In this document: one piece after another, positions 8,059 through 16,835 of the stretch
How the letters are laid out: the number at the start of each line of letters is the position of its first letter
Position numbering within the stretch: position 1 is the first letter of the stretch
Source: Leucobacter sp. OLIS6
GTDB taxonomy: Bacteria > Actinomycetota > Actinomycetes > Actinomycetales > Microbacteriaceae
NCBI RefSeq assembly: GCF_002752355.1
Contig: NZ_MRAV01000014.1
Location: 496,001 to 560,000, forward strand
Length of the DNA stretch: 64,000 nucleotides
Reading direction: 5' to 3'
Notes under the pieces: generated by a model
What the model saw: the letters and a program-made list of their open reading frames with translations, nothing else
What the model was told of the DNA's origin: nothing
Databases searched by the model: none
Program-made: the position numbers and the translations under genes

Positions 8059-8415
8059 ATGATCGGCACCCTGCACAGCACCGTATTCGACTGCCCGGAT
8101 CCCGCGGCGCTCGCGGAGTTCTATCGCGGGATCCTCGGCGGCACGGTCGTGGCCGGCGAGGACGACGGCTGGGTCGATCTCGAGCTGCCGGAGGGCCCGG
8201 CGAAGCTCGCCTTCCAGGATTCCCCCGGGTACGTTCCACCGGTCTGGCCGGGCGACGACGGGGACCAGCAACTGCACCTCGACGTGCTCGTCCCGGATCT
8301 CGAAGCCGCGCACGAGCCCTTGCTCGCCCTCGGGGCGCGATTCCTCGAGGCGCACGACACGTTCCGGGTCTATCTCGATCCCGTCGGGCACCCGTTCTGC
8401 ACCGTCAGCAGCTGA
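8059..8415 (+). CDS. VOC family protein (glyoxalase-like)
   Basis: 118 aa with a single vicinal-oxygen-chelate fold. The N-terminal STVFDCPDPAALAEFYRGIL is the classic opening strand and helix. QLHLDVLVPDLEAAHEPLLA and YLDPVGHPFCTVS form the second half. Candidate metal ligands are H6 and the His of QLHLD. This is the 'glyoxalase-like' actinobacterial subgroup, for which no reaction is assigned. AAGGAG lies 6-7 nt before the ATG. It converges with the MazF-like gene downstream. Confidence 0.85.
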   Translation: MIGTLHSTVFDCPDPAALAEFYRGILGGTVVAGEDDGWVDLELPEGPAKLAFQDSPGYVPPVWPGDDGDQQLHLDVLVPDLEAAHEPLLALGARFLEAHDTFRVYLDPVGHPFCTVSS

Positions 8416-8443
8416 TCGCCCGACGACTGCGGCGGGCGGACGG

Positions 8444-9013
8444 TCAGCGAACGATGCCGAGGTCCCGCGAGAGCTCGGCGACGACGTGCTCGAACCGCGC
8501 GCGATCGAGCACGTGACCTTCGCGGCGCATGCCGGAGTCGGAGATGCGCAGCACGCGCTCGGGCGAGAGGAAGCTCTCGCGCCCCTGGCCGTCCCAGCCG
8601 CCCGTGCCGACGCTGATGAAGCCGCGGTGCTGCTTGGTCGACAGGTAGCAGCCGGCGACCGTCGTGGCGTCGATGCGCGCGATGATGAGCACCGGGCGAT
8701 CCTTGCCGCGTCCGTCGTGCTCGGCGTAGGGCACCCAGGTCCAGATGACCTCGCCGGGATCGGGGGTGCCGTCCACGGCCGGCGCGTAGCTCGGGCGCAG
8801 GCCCCGGATCTCGGCCGCGCCGAGGTCGCGGGTCGCCCCGTCGCCGGTCTGCCCCGGCGAGGCCTCCGGGCGCGCACCCGACGCACCCGCGCGCGGGCCC
8901 GCGGTCGTCCGCTTCCCCGCGGGATCCGAGCGGCTCTGGAGACCGCGGCGGAGCGCTTCGATCAGCGCGTCGAGGATCGCCCGCAGCAGGCCGCCTCCGC
9001 CGCCGGAGCTCAT
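8444..9013 (-). CDS. PemK/MazF-like toxin-family protein
   Basis: 189 aa. The C-terminal half (about residues 86-189) is a PemK/MazF fold: PGEVIWTWVPYAEHDGRGKDRPVLIIARI, then TTVAGCYLSTKQ and the terminal helix RARFEHVVAELS. MazF proteins are sequence-specific mRNA endonucleases. The basic residues after the first strand (GRGKDRPVL) are typical of the family. Unlike classical MazF (about 110 aa) it has an 85-residue extension: a Gly-rich start, an amphipathic helix (LLRAILDALIEALRRGLQSR) and a disordered linker. No antitoxin gene lies next to it. Its ATG overlaps the zapE stop (ATGA), so it is co-translated with the ATPase. Confidence 0.78.
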   Translation of the reverse strand: MSSGGGGGLLRAILDALIEALRRGLQSRSDPAGKRTTAGPRAGASGARPEASPGQTGDGATRDLGAAEIRGLRPSYAPAVDGTPDPGEVIWTWVPYAEHDGRGKDRPVLIIARIDATTVAGCYLSTKQHRGFISVGTGGWDGQGRESFLSPERVLRISDSGMRREGHVLDRARFEHVVAELSRDLGIVR

Positions 9014-10077
9014 GAGGCGATCTCGCCCTGCGTCAGCGCGTTCAGACGGGACATGCAACGGAGATACTTCTTGCGGTACCCGCCGTCGAGCATGCCGCCG
9101 CCGAAGATCGTGGTGAGCGGCGCTCCGGTCGCCCGGATCGGGATCTGGGCGTCGTAGACTCGGTCGATGAACGCGACGAAGCGCAGCGCCGCCGACTGGT
9201 CGGTGAGCTCGTGCACGTCGCGCAGGCCGATGCACTGCACCCCGGTGAGCATGCCGAAGTAGCTGGAGGGGTGCACCGTCGCGAGATGCGCGACGAGGGT
9301 CGAGAAGTCGTCGTCGGTCGTGCGCTCCCCCGCGGCCGCGGCGTCCGCGAGCGCGAAGCGGTACGCCTCGTCGCTCAGGGCGACGGCATCGCCGTCGAGG
9401 TCGCGCTGGCGGTAGTCGGTGCCGTCGATGCGGATCGTGACGAAGTTGTCGGCCATGGCCTGGATCTCGCGCATGAAGTCGGCCGCCGCGAAGCGGCCCT
9501 CGCCGAGCGCGTTCGGCGGAGTATTGGAGGTAGCGACGATGCGCGAACCCGTCTTCACGAGGTCGCCGATCAGCCGCGTCATGAGCATCGTGTCGCCCGG
9601 ATCGTCGAGCTCGAACTCGTCGATGCAGATGAGCCGAGCCCCCTGCAGCACGCCGAGCGCGCCCGAGTATCCGAGCGCTCCGACGAGCGCCGTGTACTCG
9701 ATGAAGGTGCCGAAGTACTTGCGCCCGGCCGTCGCGTGCCAGGTCGCCGCGAGCAGGTGGGTCTTGCCCACGCCGAAACCGCCGTCGAGGTAGACGCCCG
9801 GCTTGGTCGGGGTGTTCGGCCGGGGCTCGGCCGCGGCCTTCTTGCGCCCGAAGCCGAAGAAGCCGCCCCGTGCCATCGGCGTCTCGGGCTCCGAGAACGC
9901 GCGCAGCGTGTCCCGGGCCTCCGCCTGCGAGGGGTACTCCGGATCCGGACGGTACGAGTCGAAGCTCGCCCCGTCGAACTGGCGCGGAGGGACGAGGGTC
10001 GCGACCAGCTCGGCGCCCGAGATGCTCGGGCTGCGGTCGACGAGGTGGGCGGAGCTGTGCTGCGGATCCTGAGACAT
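9010..10077 (-). CDS. zapE: ZapE/AFG1-family P-loop ATPase
   Basis: 355-aa cytoplasmic ATPase of the AFG1/ZapE family. In E. coli ZapE acts on the FtsZ ring; in mitochondria Afg1 is linked to protein quality control. Walker A is GGFGVGKTH (99-107). Walker B is LICIDEFELDD (149-159), the form that is diagnostic for this family. A sensor-1-like IVATSNTPPN follows. It was started at MSQDP; an upstream in-frame ATG adds 13 residues without support. It forms an operon with the downstream MazF-like gene (4-nt overlap) and follows the alpha/beta hydrolase by 10 nt. Confidence 0.9.
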   Translation of the reverse strand: MSQDPQHSSAHLVDRSPSISGAELVATLVPPRQFDGASFDSYRPDPEYPSQAEARDTLRAFSEPETPMARGGFFGFGRKKAAAEPRPNTPTKPGVYLDGGFGVGKTHLLAATWHATAGRKYFGTFIEYTALVGALGYSGALGVLQGARLICIDEFELDDPGDTMLMTRLIGDLVKTGSRIVATSNTPPNALGEGRFAAADFMREIQAMADNFVTIRIDGTDYRQRDLDGDAVALSDEAYRFALADAAAAGERTTDDDFSTLVAHLATVHPSSYFGMLTGVQCIGLRDVHELTDQSAALRFVAFIDRVYDAQIPIRATGAPLTTIFGGGMLDGGYRKKYLRCMSRLNALTQGEIAS

Positions 10078-10087
10078 CGCCGACAGC

Positions 10088-11329
10088 TTACCCGCGCGGG
10101 GCGTCCTCGTCCGCATCCGATGCGGGTGCGGGAGCCGGCAGGCCCCGCAAGAAGCGTTCCGTCGCGGCCTCCCAGGCCTCGGGATCGACGTTCCAGAGCT
10201 TCACATGCTCGCCCACCAGCTGCCGGCGCAGCACGACGAGGTCGCTGTGCCGAGCCGCGAAATCGAGCGCTCCGTCCTCCGGCACGTAGGTGTCGCCCGC
10301 GCTGACGTGGATCAGCGTCGGCACCGCAAGGCCCCGACCGATCTCGGGCGCGCTGAGCGCGGCGAGCCCCGGCGACGCGGGATCGCCACCGCGCACACGG
10401 CCGCCCTCGAGCAGCCGCACGGCGAGCGCCGCGATGGGTCGCGGGATCCCGACGCGTCGCGCCTGGTGCCGCAGCAGCCCGTGCCAGTCGAGCGCGGGCG
10501 AATCGAGCACGAGGCCGTCCACCGCATCGCGGTGCGCTCCCCGAGTCGCCGCCAGCGTGCTCGCCGTGCCGCCCATCGACCACCCGAACAGCGTCACCCG
10601 GGTCGCACCGCGGCGCACGGCCTCGGCGATCGCCGCGTCGACGTCGCGCTGCTCGGCGGAGCCCAGACCGTAGCGGCCGTGCGCACCGCGCGGAGCGCCC
10701 GGATCGTTGCGATAGGAGATGACGAGGCTCGTCAGACCGGCGCGCGCCAGCGGCGGAACACCGCGCAGCGTCTCTGCCGGCAGCGCACCCATGCCGTGCA
10801 CGTGCACCGCCCACCGGCCGGGCACCGGATCGGCCGGGCGCACGATCCAGGCCGTCGCCGGTCCGTCCTCCAGCGGCAGCACGATCCGCTCGACCGAGGC
10901 TCCCTCGCCGATCTCGTCGGCGAGCTCCTCGGGATCCGCGTACCACCACCCGGTCACCCGCCCCGTCGCCCCGCGCCGCACGCGGCCGCGATCGGTCGTG
11001 AGGATCTCGCGCGCAGCAGTCCCGCGGCGCGCCTCGAGCACCGGCCCCACCTTCGCGTGGGTGGCGCCGCCATCGAGGATCAGCGAGTAGCTCCCGGGGA
11101 GTTCCGACCAGCCGCCCCGGATCCGGACCACCGGGCCGTCGACCCCGTAGCGGCGAGACGCCCGGGCAGCGGGCAGGACCGAACGCACCCGAGTGGAGGA
11201 GTCCGGCCGCGCCTCGGGCGTGACCACCCGGCGCGCGACCGCACCGGCAAGCAGCGCGCATCCCGCAGCCGTCGCCGTCGCGATCGCGGCGAAACCGGCG
11301 ACCGCCTGGATCGGTCGAAGCCTGCTCAT
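10088..11329 (-). CDS. Membrane-anchored alpha/beta hydrolase
   Basis: 413 aa from an ATG with GGAGG 5 nt upstream; a GTG two codons earlier overlaps that site and was rejected. The N-terminal hydrophobic segment AVAGFAAIATATAAGCALLA (about 10-29) is a membrane anchor or signal. It includes a Cys but no convincing lipobox. The catalytic domain begins near residue 150: oxyanion motif HGMG (178-181), nucleophile elbow GWSMGG with S251, acid D346 in SAGDTYVP and H375 in VGEHVKLW. This order fits a serine hydrolase of unknown substrate. It is first in a likely operon with zapE and the MazF-like gene. Confidence 0.82.
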   Translation of the reverse strand: MSRLRPIQAVAGFAAIATATAAGCALLAGAVARRVVTPEARPDSSTRVRSVLPAARASRRYGVDGPVVRIRGGWSELPGSYSLILDGGATHAKVGPVLEARRGTAAREILTTDRGRVRRGATGRVTGWWYADPEELADEIGEGASVERIVLPLEDGPATAWIVRPADPVPGRWAVHVHGMGALPAETLRGVPPLARAGLTSLVISYRNDPGAPRGAHGRYGLGSAEQRDVDAAIAEAVRRGATRVTLFGWSMGGTASTLAATRGAHRDAVDGLVLDSPALDWHGLLRHQARRVGIPRPIAALAVRLLEGGRVRGGDPASPGLAALSAPEIGRGLAVPTLIHVSAGDTYVPEDGALDFAARHSDLVVLRRQLVGEHVKLWNVDPEAWEAATERFLRGLPAPAPASDADEDAPRG

Positions 11330-11404
11330 GGGCACCTCCGGGATGTTTCTGCAGCGCGGCGTGGCATCCGCACCATACTCTCAGCAATCCTTAGTGTTCC
11401 AGGT

Positions 11405-12022
11405 GTGAAGTCCGGGAACGAAGTGAATGCCGATGCGTTCGAGCGCGCTGCCGAGCAGCTGCGCCACGCACGGTTCCGCAGCGAACTGCAGGTGCGCGAG
11501 ATCCCGGCCCCCGAACGCATCGCGCCGCGCTCCGTGGCGCTCGCCGCGGGCGTCACCCGAGGCTCGGCGCATCCCGCCGAGGAGAGCGGCGACTCCCCCT
11601 ACGGGGCGGGTCGCCTGATCCTGCTGCACGACCCCGATTCCGCCGCGGAGTGGGGATCGCCGTTCCGTATCATCTGCTTCGCGCAGGCCCCCCTCGAAGT
11701 CGAGATCGGCGTGGATCCGTTCATCGCCGACGTCGCCTGGTCGTGGCTCGTCGACGCCCTCGATTCCCGCGGCGCACAGGTCACGTTCGCGTCCGGGACC
11801 GCGACGAAGACGCTGTCCACCGGTTTCGGCACGCTCGAGGAGCAGGGCGATGCCGCGCAGATCGAGATCCGCGCCTCCTGGACCCCGCTCGGCACCGATT
11901 TCGGCGCGCACGCGGAGGCCTGGTCGGAGCTGCTCTGCCTGCTCGCCGGACTCCCGCACCAGGAGGGCGTCGCCTCCCTCGGCGCGAAGCGTGCCCACCG
12001 CGGCGAAGGCCGGAGGGCGTAA
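11405..12022 (+). CDS. DUF3000 family protein
   Basis: 205 aa from GTG (VKSGNEVNADAFERA); a second in-frame GTG at 11423 is also possible and neither has a strong Shine-Dalgarno. The pattern RHARFRSELQVREIPAPERIAPRSVALAAGV and the block DPFIADVAWSWLVDAL with ASWTPL are the conserved core of DUF3000, an actinobacteria-specific family of unknown function. In most actinobacteria it lies directly ahead of ribonuclease D, as here (3-nt gap), implying cotranscription and perhaps a linked role. Confidence 0.87.
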   Translation: MKSGNEVNADAFERAAEQLRHARFRSELQVREIPAPERIAPRSVALAAGVTRGSAHPAEESGDSPYGAGRLILLHDPDSAAEWGSPFRIICFAQAPLEVEIGVDPFIADVAWSWLVDALDSRGAQVTFASGTATKTLSTGFGTLEEQGDAAQIEIRASWTPLGTDFGAHAEAWSELLCLLAGLPHQEGVASLGAKRAHRGEGRRA

Positions 12023-12025
12023 CCC

Positions 12026-13237
12026 GTGCTCCAGCAAGCGGACCTCCACTCCACCTGGACCATGGTCGCCGACGACGCCGGGCTGCGCGCCGCGGCGGAG
12101 TCGCTCGCGGCCGGTCACGGCCCGGTCGGCGTCGACGCCGAGCGCGCCTCCGGCTTCCGCTACGGCGGCGAGGCCTACCTCGTCCAGGCGTACCGCGAGG
12201 ACTCGGGCACGTTCCTCTTCGACCCCACCGGGATCTCCTCGTTCTCCCCGCTCGCGCAGGCGCTCGACGGGCTCGAGTGGATCCTGCACGCCGCGAGCCA
12301 GGACATCCCCTGCCTCGACGAGCTCGGACTGCACCCGCCGCGACTCTTCGACACGGAGCTCGCCGCACGGCTCCTCGGCTTCGAGCGCGTGGGACTCGGC
12401 GCGCTCGTCGAGTCGCAGCTCGGCATCTCGCTGCAGAAGGCGCACTCGGCGGCCGACTGGTCGACCCGTCCGCTACCCGAATCGTGGCTCGAGTACGCGG
12501 CGCTCGACGTCGCCCTGCTGCCCGATCTGCGGGAGTCGATCGCGCACGAGCTCGATGCCCAGCACAAGCGGGAGTTCGCGGAAGAGGAGTTCGAGGCGGT
12601 CCGTCAGCGCGCGCCGAAGCCGCCGGTCGAGGAACCGTGGCGCAAGGTCTCGGGCGGCCACCGCCTGCGCTCTCCGCGCGAGCTCGCGATCGTCCGCGAA
12701 CTCTGGCTCGCGCGCGACGAGCTCGCCCGCGAACGCGACACCGCCCCCGGCCGCCTGCTGCCGGACTCCTCGATCGTCGCCGCGGCCGGCGCCATGCCGC
12801 GATCCCGCGGCGACCTGGCTCGACTCAAGACCTTCGCGGGTCGGGCGAGCCGGACCGAGCTGGATCGCTGGTGGGACGCGGCCCTGCGCGGCAAGACCAC
12901 CGACCAGCTGCCGAAGCCGCGACCACGCGATCCCGACGCGATGCCGCACCACCGCGGCTGGGCCCAGCGCCATCCCGAAGCCGCCGCGCGCCTGTCGATC
13001 GCTCGCGAGGCGCTCGCCGCGGAGGCCGAGGAGCGCAGCATCCCCCTCGAGAACCTGCTGACCCCCGAGCTGCTCCGCCGCGTCTCCTGGGCGCCGCCGA
13101 AGCCGGCGAAGGGCGCCTCGTCCGCGAGCGCCGAGCAGATCTCCGATCGGCTCGAGGAGCTCGGCGCACGACACTGGCAGGCTGTCATTACTGCACCAAT
13201 CATCGCCATCGCTTTTGTAGAGGCCAAACAAAGCTGA
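12026..13237 (+). CDS. rnd: Ribonuclease D-like 3'-5' exonuclease with HRDC domain
   Basis: 403 aa from GTG with cGGAGGg upstream. It probably trims stable-RNA 3' ends in the cytoplasm. The DEDDy exonuclease domain (1-175) shows D37/E39 in VGVDAER, D93 in AASQDIPCLDE, and Y157/D161 in LEYAALD. The HRDC helical domain (about 210-290; RSPRELAIVRELWLARDELA) follows, and the helical C-terminal extension is typical of actinobacterial members. It is the second gene after DUF3000. Confidence 0.92.
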   Translation: MLQQADLHSTWTMVADDAGLRAAAESLAAGHGPVGVDAERASGFRYGGEAYLVQAYREDSGTFLFDPTGISSFSPLAQALDGLEWILHAASQDIPCLDELGLHPPRLFDTELAARLLGFERVGLGALVESQLGISLQKAHSAADWSTRPLPESWLEYAALDVALLPDLRESIAHELDAQHKREFAEEEFEAVRQRAPKPPVEEPWRKVSGGHRLRSPRELAIVRELWLARDELARERDTAPGRLLPDSSIVAAAGAMPRSRGDLARLKTFAGRASRTELDRWWDAALRGKTTDQLPKPRPRDPDAMPHHRGWAQRHPEAAARLSIAREALAAEAEERSIPLENLLTPELLRRVSWAPPKPAKGASSASAEQISDRLEELGARHWQAVITAPIIAIAFVEAKQS

Positions 13238-13348
13238 CGCCGCGGGCGCCACGCGTTTCCTGCGGGTTCCGCACGGCGGCTCGTCCCCCGTGCCGCGGAC
13301 TTCCTAGGATGGTGAGTGATCACATCACACCCATTTGATGGAGGCAGA

Positions 13349-14551
13349 GTGGCCGCAATGAGAGACGTTGTTTTCGTCGACGGAGTCCGCACCCCGTTCG
13401 GGCGCGCGGGCGAGAAGGGCATGTACTGGGGCACACGGGCCGATGACCTCGCGGTCAAGGCCCTGCAGGGCCTGATCGCGCGAAACCCGAACCTCCCCCT
13501 CGACCGCATCGACGACGTAGGGATCGCCGCGACCACGCAGCAGGGCGACCAGGGGCTCACCCTCGGGCGCACCGTGTCGATGCTCGCCGGGATCCCGGTG
13601 ACGGTGCCCGGCTTCGCGCTCGACCGCATGTGCGCCGGCGCGCTCACCGTCGCCTCGTTCATGGGCGCGGCGATCGGCTCGGGCCAGTACGACCTGGCGA
13701 TCGCCGGCGGCGTGGAGCACATGGGCCGGCACCCGATCGGTCTCGACGCCGATCCGAACCCGCGCTTCGTCTCGGAGCGCCTCGTCAGCCCCGACGCGCT
13801 GAACATGGGCGTCACGGCCGAGCGCCTGCACGACCGGTTCCCCGCGCTCACCAAAGAGCGCGCGGATCGCTTCGGCATGCTGAGCCAGCACAAGGTGCAG
13901 GCCGCCTACGACCGCGGCGACATCCAGCCCGACCTGATCCCCGTCGCGCTGCGCAGCGCAGCCGGCTGGGGCCTCGCGACGGAGGACGAGGGCCGCCGTC
14001 CCGAGACCACCATGGAGGGCCTCGCCACGCTCAAGACGCCGTTCCGTCCGCACGGACGCGTGACGGCGGGCAACGCCTCCCCGCTCACGGACGGCGCGAC
14101 CGTCTCGCTGCTCGCGGGCGCCGACACCTCGAAGGAGCTCGGCCTCCCCGCCAAGATGCGGCTCGTCGGCTTCGGCTTCGCGGGCGTGCAGCCCGAGGTC
14201 ATGGGGCTCGGCCCCGTGCCCTCGACCGAGAAGGCGCTGAAGCGCGCGGGCCTCACCATCGACGACATCGGTCTGTTCGAGCTGAACGAGGCCTTCGCCG
14301 TGCAGGTGCTCTCGTTCACCGATCACTTCGGCATCGCCGACGACGATCCCCGCGTCAACCCCTGGGGCGGCGCGATCGCGCTCGGCCACCCGCTCGCCGC
14401 GTCCGGCGTGCGCCTCATGATCCAGCTCGCCCGCCAGTTCGAGCAGCGCCCCGATGTGCGCTACGGCGTCACCGCGATGTGCGTCGGCCTCGGCCAGGGC
14501 GGCACCGCGATCTGGGAGAACCCGAACTACGACGGCAAGAAGGGCAAGTAG
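13349..14551 (+). CDS. fadA: Acetyl-CoA acyltransferase (3-ketoacyl-CoA thiolase)
   Basis: Last step of fatty-acid beta-oxidation: cleaves 3-ketoacyl-CoA with CoA to acetyl-CoA and a shortened acyl-CoA. It is 400 aa from GTG, chosen because TGGAGG lies 4-5 nt upstream; an ATG three codons later is too far from it. The catalytic nucleophile is C95 in DRMCAGALT, H347 is in ALGHPLAASG, and the proton-shuttle C378 is in AMCVGLGQGG. Its stop is 6 nt before fadB, so the two subunits are cotranscribed. The spacer upstream holds GTGATCAC (13316-13323) next to a -10-like TAGGAT, which could be a regulator site. Confidence 0.95.
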   Translation: MAAMRDVVFVDGVRTPFGRAGEKGMYWGTRADDLAVKALQGLIARNPNLPLDRIDDVGIAATTQQGDQGLTLGRTVSMLAGIPVTVPGFALDRMCAGALTVASFMGAAIGSGQYDLAIAGGVEHMGRHPIGLDADPNPRFVSERLVSPDALNMGVTAERLHDRFPALTKERADRFGMLSQHKVQAAYDRGDIQPDLIPVALRSAAGWGLATEDEGRRPETTMEGLATLKTPFRPHGRVTAGNASPLTDGATVSLLAGADTSKELGLPAKMRLVGFGFAGVQPEVMGLGPVPSTEKALKRAGLTIDDIGLFELNEAFAVQVLSFTDHFGIADDDPRVNPWGGAIALGHPLAASGVRLMIQLARQFEQRPDVRYGVTAMCVGLGQGGTAIWENPNYDGKKGK

Positions 14552-14557
14552 CCGAAG

Positions 14558-16693
14558 ATGACCGATTACCGCTCCATCGACTTCTCCCCGCTCCTCGAAG
14601 CCTCGGCCGACGAGGTCGTCACCGAGTCGTTCGTGCGCGACGTGGCGCTGCCCTCGGGCGGCACCCTCGCGCTCATCACGCTCGACAACGGACGCGACCA
14701 CACCCGGCCCAACACGCTCGGGCCGCTGACCCTGGACGCGCTGAACACCGTGCTCGACGGGCTCGCGGCTCGCGCCGCGGCCGGCGAGATCCAGGCCGTC
14801 GGCGTGACCGGCAAGCCGTTCATCTTCGCGGCGGGGGCCGACCTCTCAAAGGTCTCCACCCTCGCGACCGAGCAGAACGCGCGGCTCATGGCGCAGTTCG
14901 GGCACTTCGTGCTCGGCAAGCTCGGCCAGCTCGGCGTCCCCTCCTTCGCCTTCGTGAACGGCCTCGCCCTCGGCGGTGCCATGGAGATCGCCCTCAACTG
15001 CGACTACCGCTCTGTCGATTCGTCGGCCGCGGCGCTCGCGTTCCCCGAGGTCTTCCTCGGCATCATCCCCGGCTGGGGCGGCGCGACCATCGTGCCCAAC
15101 CTCGTCGGCATCGAGAAGGCGATCGAGATCATCGTCTCGAACCCGCTCAAGAACAACCGCATGATGAAGCCGAAGGACGCGCTCGAGGCGGGGCTCTTCG
15201 ACCGCATGTTCGGTCCCGCGAGCTTCCTCGAGCAGTCGATCCTCTGGGCCGACGCGGTGCTCACCGGCGCCGAGAAGGTCGAGCGGCCGAATGAGCCGGG
15301 CAAGCTCGAGCGCCTCACCAAGTGGCCCGCGGCGATCAAGATCGCCCGCGACACGCTCAAGGCCCGCATCGGCACTGCGGCGAAGTCGCCCTACATCGCG
15401 CTCGATCTGCTCAGCGCGGCGAAGGACAACGACCGGGTGCGCGGATTCGAGCGTGAGGACGAGGCACTGGCGCAGCTCATCTCGGGCGACCAGTTCCACG
15501 CGTCCATCTACGCCTTCGACCTCGTGCAGAAGCGCGCAAAGCGGCCCGCTGGGGCTCCGCCGAAGGAGCTCGCCAAGAAGGTGCAGAAGGTCGGCGTCAT
15601 CGGCGCGGGCCTCATGGCCGGCCAGTTCGCCCTGCTCTTCGCCCGCAAGCTGCGCGTGCCCGTCGTCATCACCGATCTCGACCAGTCCCGCGTCGACAAG
15701 GGCCTCGCCTACATCAACGGTGAGATCGACAAGCTCGAGCAGAAGGGCCGCCTGGGTGCCGACGACGCGAACCAGGTGCGCGCGCTCGTCAGCGGCACGA
15801 CCGACAAGTCCCTCTTCGCGGACTGCGACTGGGTCATCGAGGCCGTGTTCGAGGAGCTCTCGGTGAAGCAGCAGGTGTTCGCCGAGATCGAGCCGATCAT
15901 CGCCGAGACCGCGGTCATCGCGACCAACACCTCGTCGCTCTCGGTCGAGGAGATCGGCGCGAACCTCGCGCACCCGGAGCGCCTGGTCGGCTTCCACTTC
16001 TTCAACCCGGTCGCGGTCATGCCGCTGGTCGAGGTCGTGAAGGTGCCGTCGACCGACGAGGAGACCCTCGCCACCGCGATGGCGGTCGCGAAGAAGCTCG
16101 GCAAGAGCGCGGTCATCACCGCGGACCGCCCCGGCTTCGTGGTGAACCGCCTGCTGGCCAAGGTCATGGGCGAGGCCGCCCGCGCGCTCGACGAGGGTAC
16201 TCCGCTGCCCGTGGTCGAACGGGCGCTCGCACCGATCGGTCTGCCGATGGGCCCGTTCGAGCTCATCGATCTGGTCGGCTGGAAGGTCGCGGCGCACGTG
16301 CAGGACACGATGGTGGCGGCGTTCCCCGAGCGCTTCTACGCATCGCCGAACCTGCACGCGATGGCCGAGATCGAGGATCCGCTCGTCAAGAACAAGTTCG
16401 GCAAGGTCGAGGACCTCTCCCGCGCGGCGAAGAAGCAGCTCAGCTTCGGCAAGACCGCCGTCTCCGAGGAGGAGATCCTCCGCCGGGTCGAGAACGAGCT
16501 CGCAGGCGAGATCAAGATCATGCTCGACGAGCAGGTCGTGCACGCCGCTGAAGACATCGACCTGTGCCTGATCCTGGGTGCCGGCTGGCCGTTCCAGGCC
16601 GGCGGGGCGACGCCCTACCTCGATCGGGTGGGTGCGAGCGAGCGCGTCTTCGGCGCGACGTTCCACGACCCGCTGGTCGCCGGCGCGCGCTGA
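14558..16693 (+). CDS. fadB: 3-hydroxyacyl-CoA dehydrogenase/enoyl-CoA hydratase fusion (FadB/FadJ type)
   Basis: Multifunctional alpha subunit of the beta-oxidation complex, 711 aa, the usual size. The N-terminal crotonase domain (about 1-240) hydrates enoyl-CoA, with oxyanion segments IFAAGADLSKV and GLALGGAMEIAL. Its active-site helix segment is FPEVFLGIIPGWGGA. The NAD-binding domain begins at about residue 345 with VGVIGAGLMAG. The catalytic His is in LVGFHFFNPVAVMPLVEVV, and GFVVNRLLAKVMGEA starts the C-terminal domain. It partners fadA, 6 nt upstream. It converges with dxs across a repeat-rich spacer. Confidence 0.95.
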   Translation: MTDYRSIDFSPLLEASADEVVTESFVRDVALPSGGTLALITLDNGRDHTRPNTLGPLTLDALNTVLDGLAARAAAGEIQAVGVTGKPFIFAAGADLSKVSTLATEQNARLMAQFGHFVLGKLGQLGVPSFAFVNGLALGGAMEIALNCDYRSVDSSAAALAFPEVFLGIIPGWGGATIVPNLVGIEKAIEIIVSNPLKNNRMMKPKDALEAGLFDRMFGPASFLEQSILWADAVLTGAEKVERPNEPGKLERLTKWPAAIKIARDTLKARIGTAAKSPYIALDLLSAAKDNDRVRGFEREDEALAQLISGDQFHASIYAFDLVQKRAKRPAGAPPKELAKKVQKVGVIGAGLMAGQFALLFARKLRVPVVITDLDQSRVDKGLAYINGEIDKLEQKGRLGADDANQVRALVSGTTDKSLFADCDWVIEAVFEELSVKQQVFAEIEPIIAETAVIATNTSSLSVEEIGANLAHPERLVGFHFFNPVAVMPLVEVVKVPSTDEETLATAMAVAKKLGKSAVITADRPGFVVNRLLAKVMGEAARALDEGTPLPVVERALAPIGLPMGPFELIDLVGWKVAAHVQDTMVAAFPERFYASPNLHAMAEIEDPLVKNKFGKVEDLSRAAKKQLSFGKTAVSEEEILRRVENELAGEIKIMLDEQVVHAAEDIDLCLILGAGWPFQAGGATPYLDRVGASERVFGATFHDPLVAGAR

Positions 16694-16717
16694 GCCGTCC
16701 GCAGTCCGACTGACCCC

Positions 16718-16824
16718 GTCATCCTGCGCGAGCCTGCGAGTCGCAGGATCTCTACCCCGGTAGGGATCCTGCGACTCCTTCGTCGCGCAGGATGACCAGA
16801 CCTTCGTCGCGCAGGATGACGGGA
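16718..16824. repeat. Nested inverted repeat plus 24-bp tandem repeat between fadB and dxs
   Basis: Outer perfect 14-bp arms (gtcatcctgcgcga at 16718-16731 with its complement at 16783-16796) enclose inner perfect 13-bp arms (gagtcgcaggatc at 16738-16750 with 16765-16777). A small central hairpin lies inside these. The right half, 16777-16800, is then repeated in tandem at 16801-16824 with only the last bases differing. It sits between convergent genes. It can act as a bidirectional terminator, but the repetition also looks like a REP-type intergenic element. Confidence 0.8.
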
Positions 16825-16835
16825 CCGAAGCGCAC

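Noticed and set aside
8416-8443. Hairpin between the VOC and MazF-like genes as a terminator
   Set aside because: Only a short cgcccg/cgggcg stem with a long loop and no T run; too weak to list.
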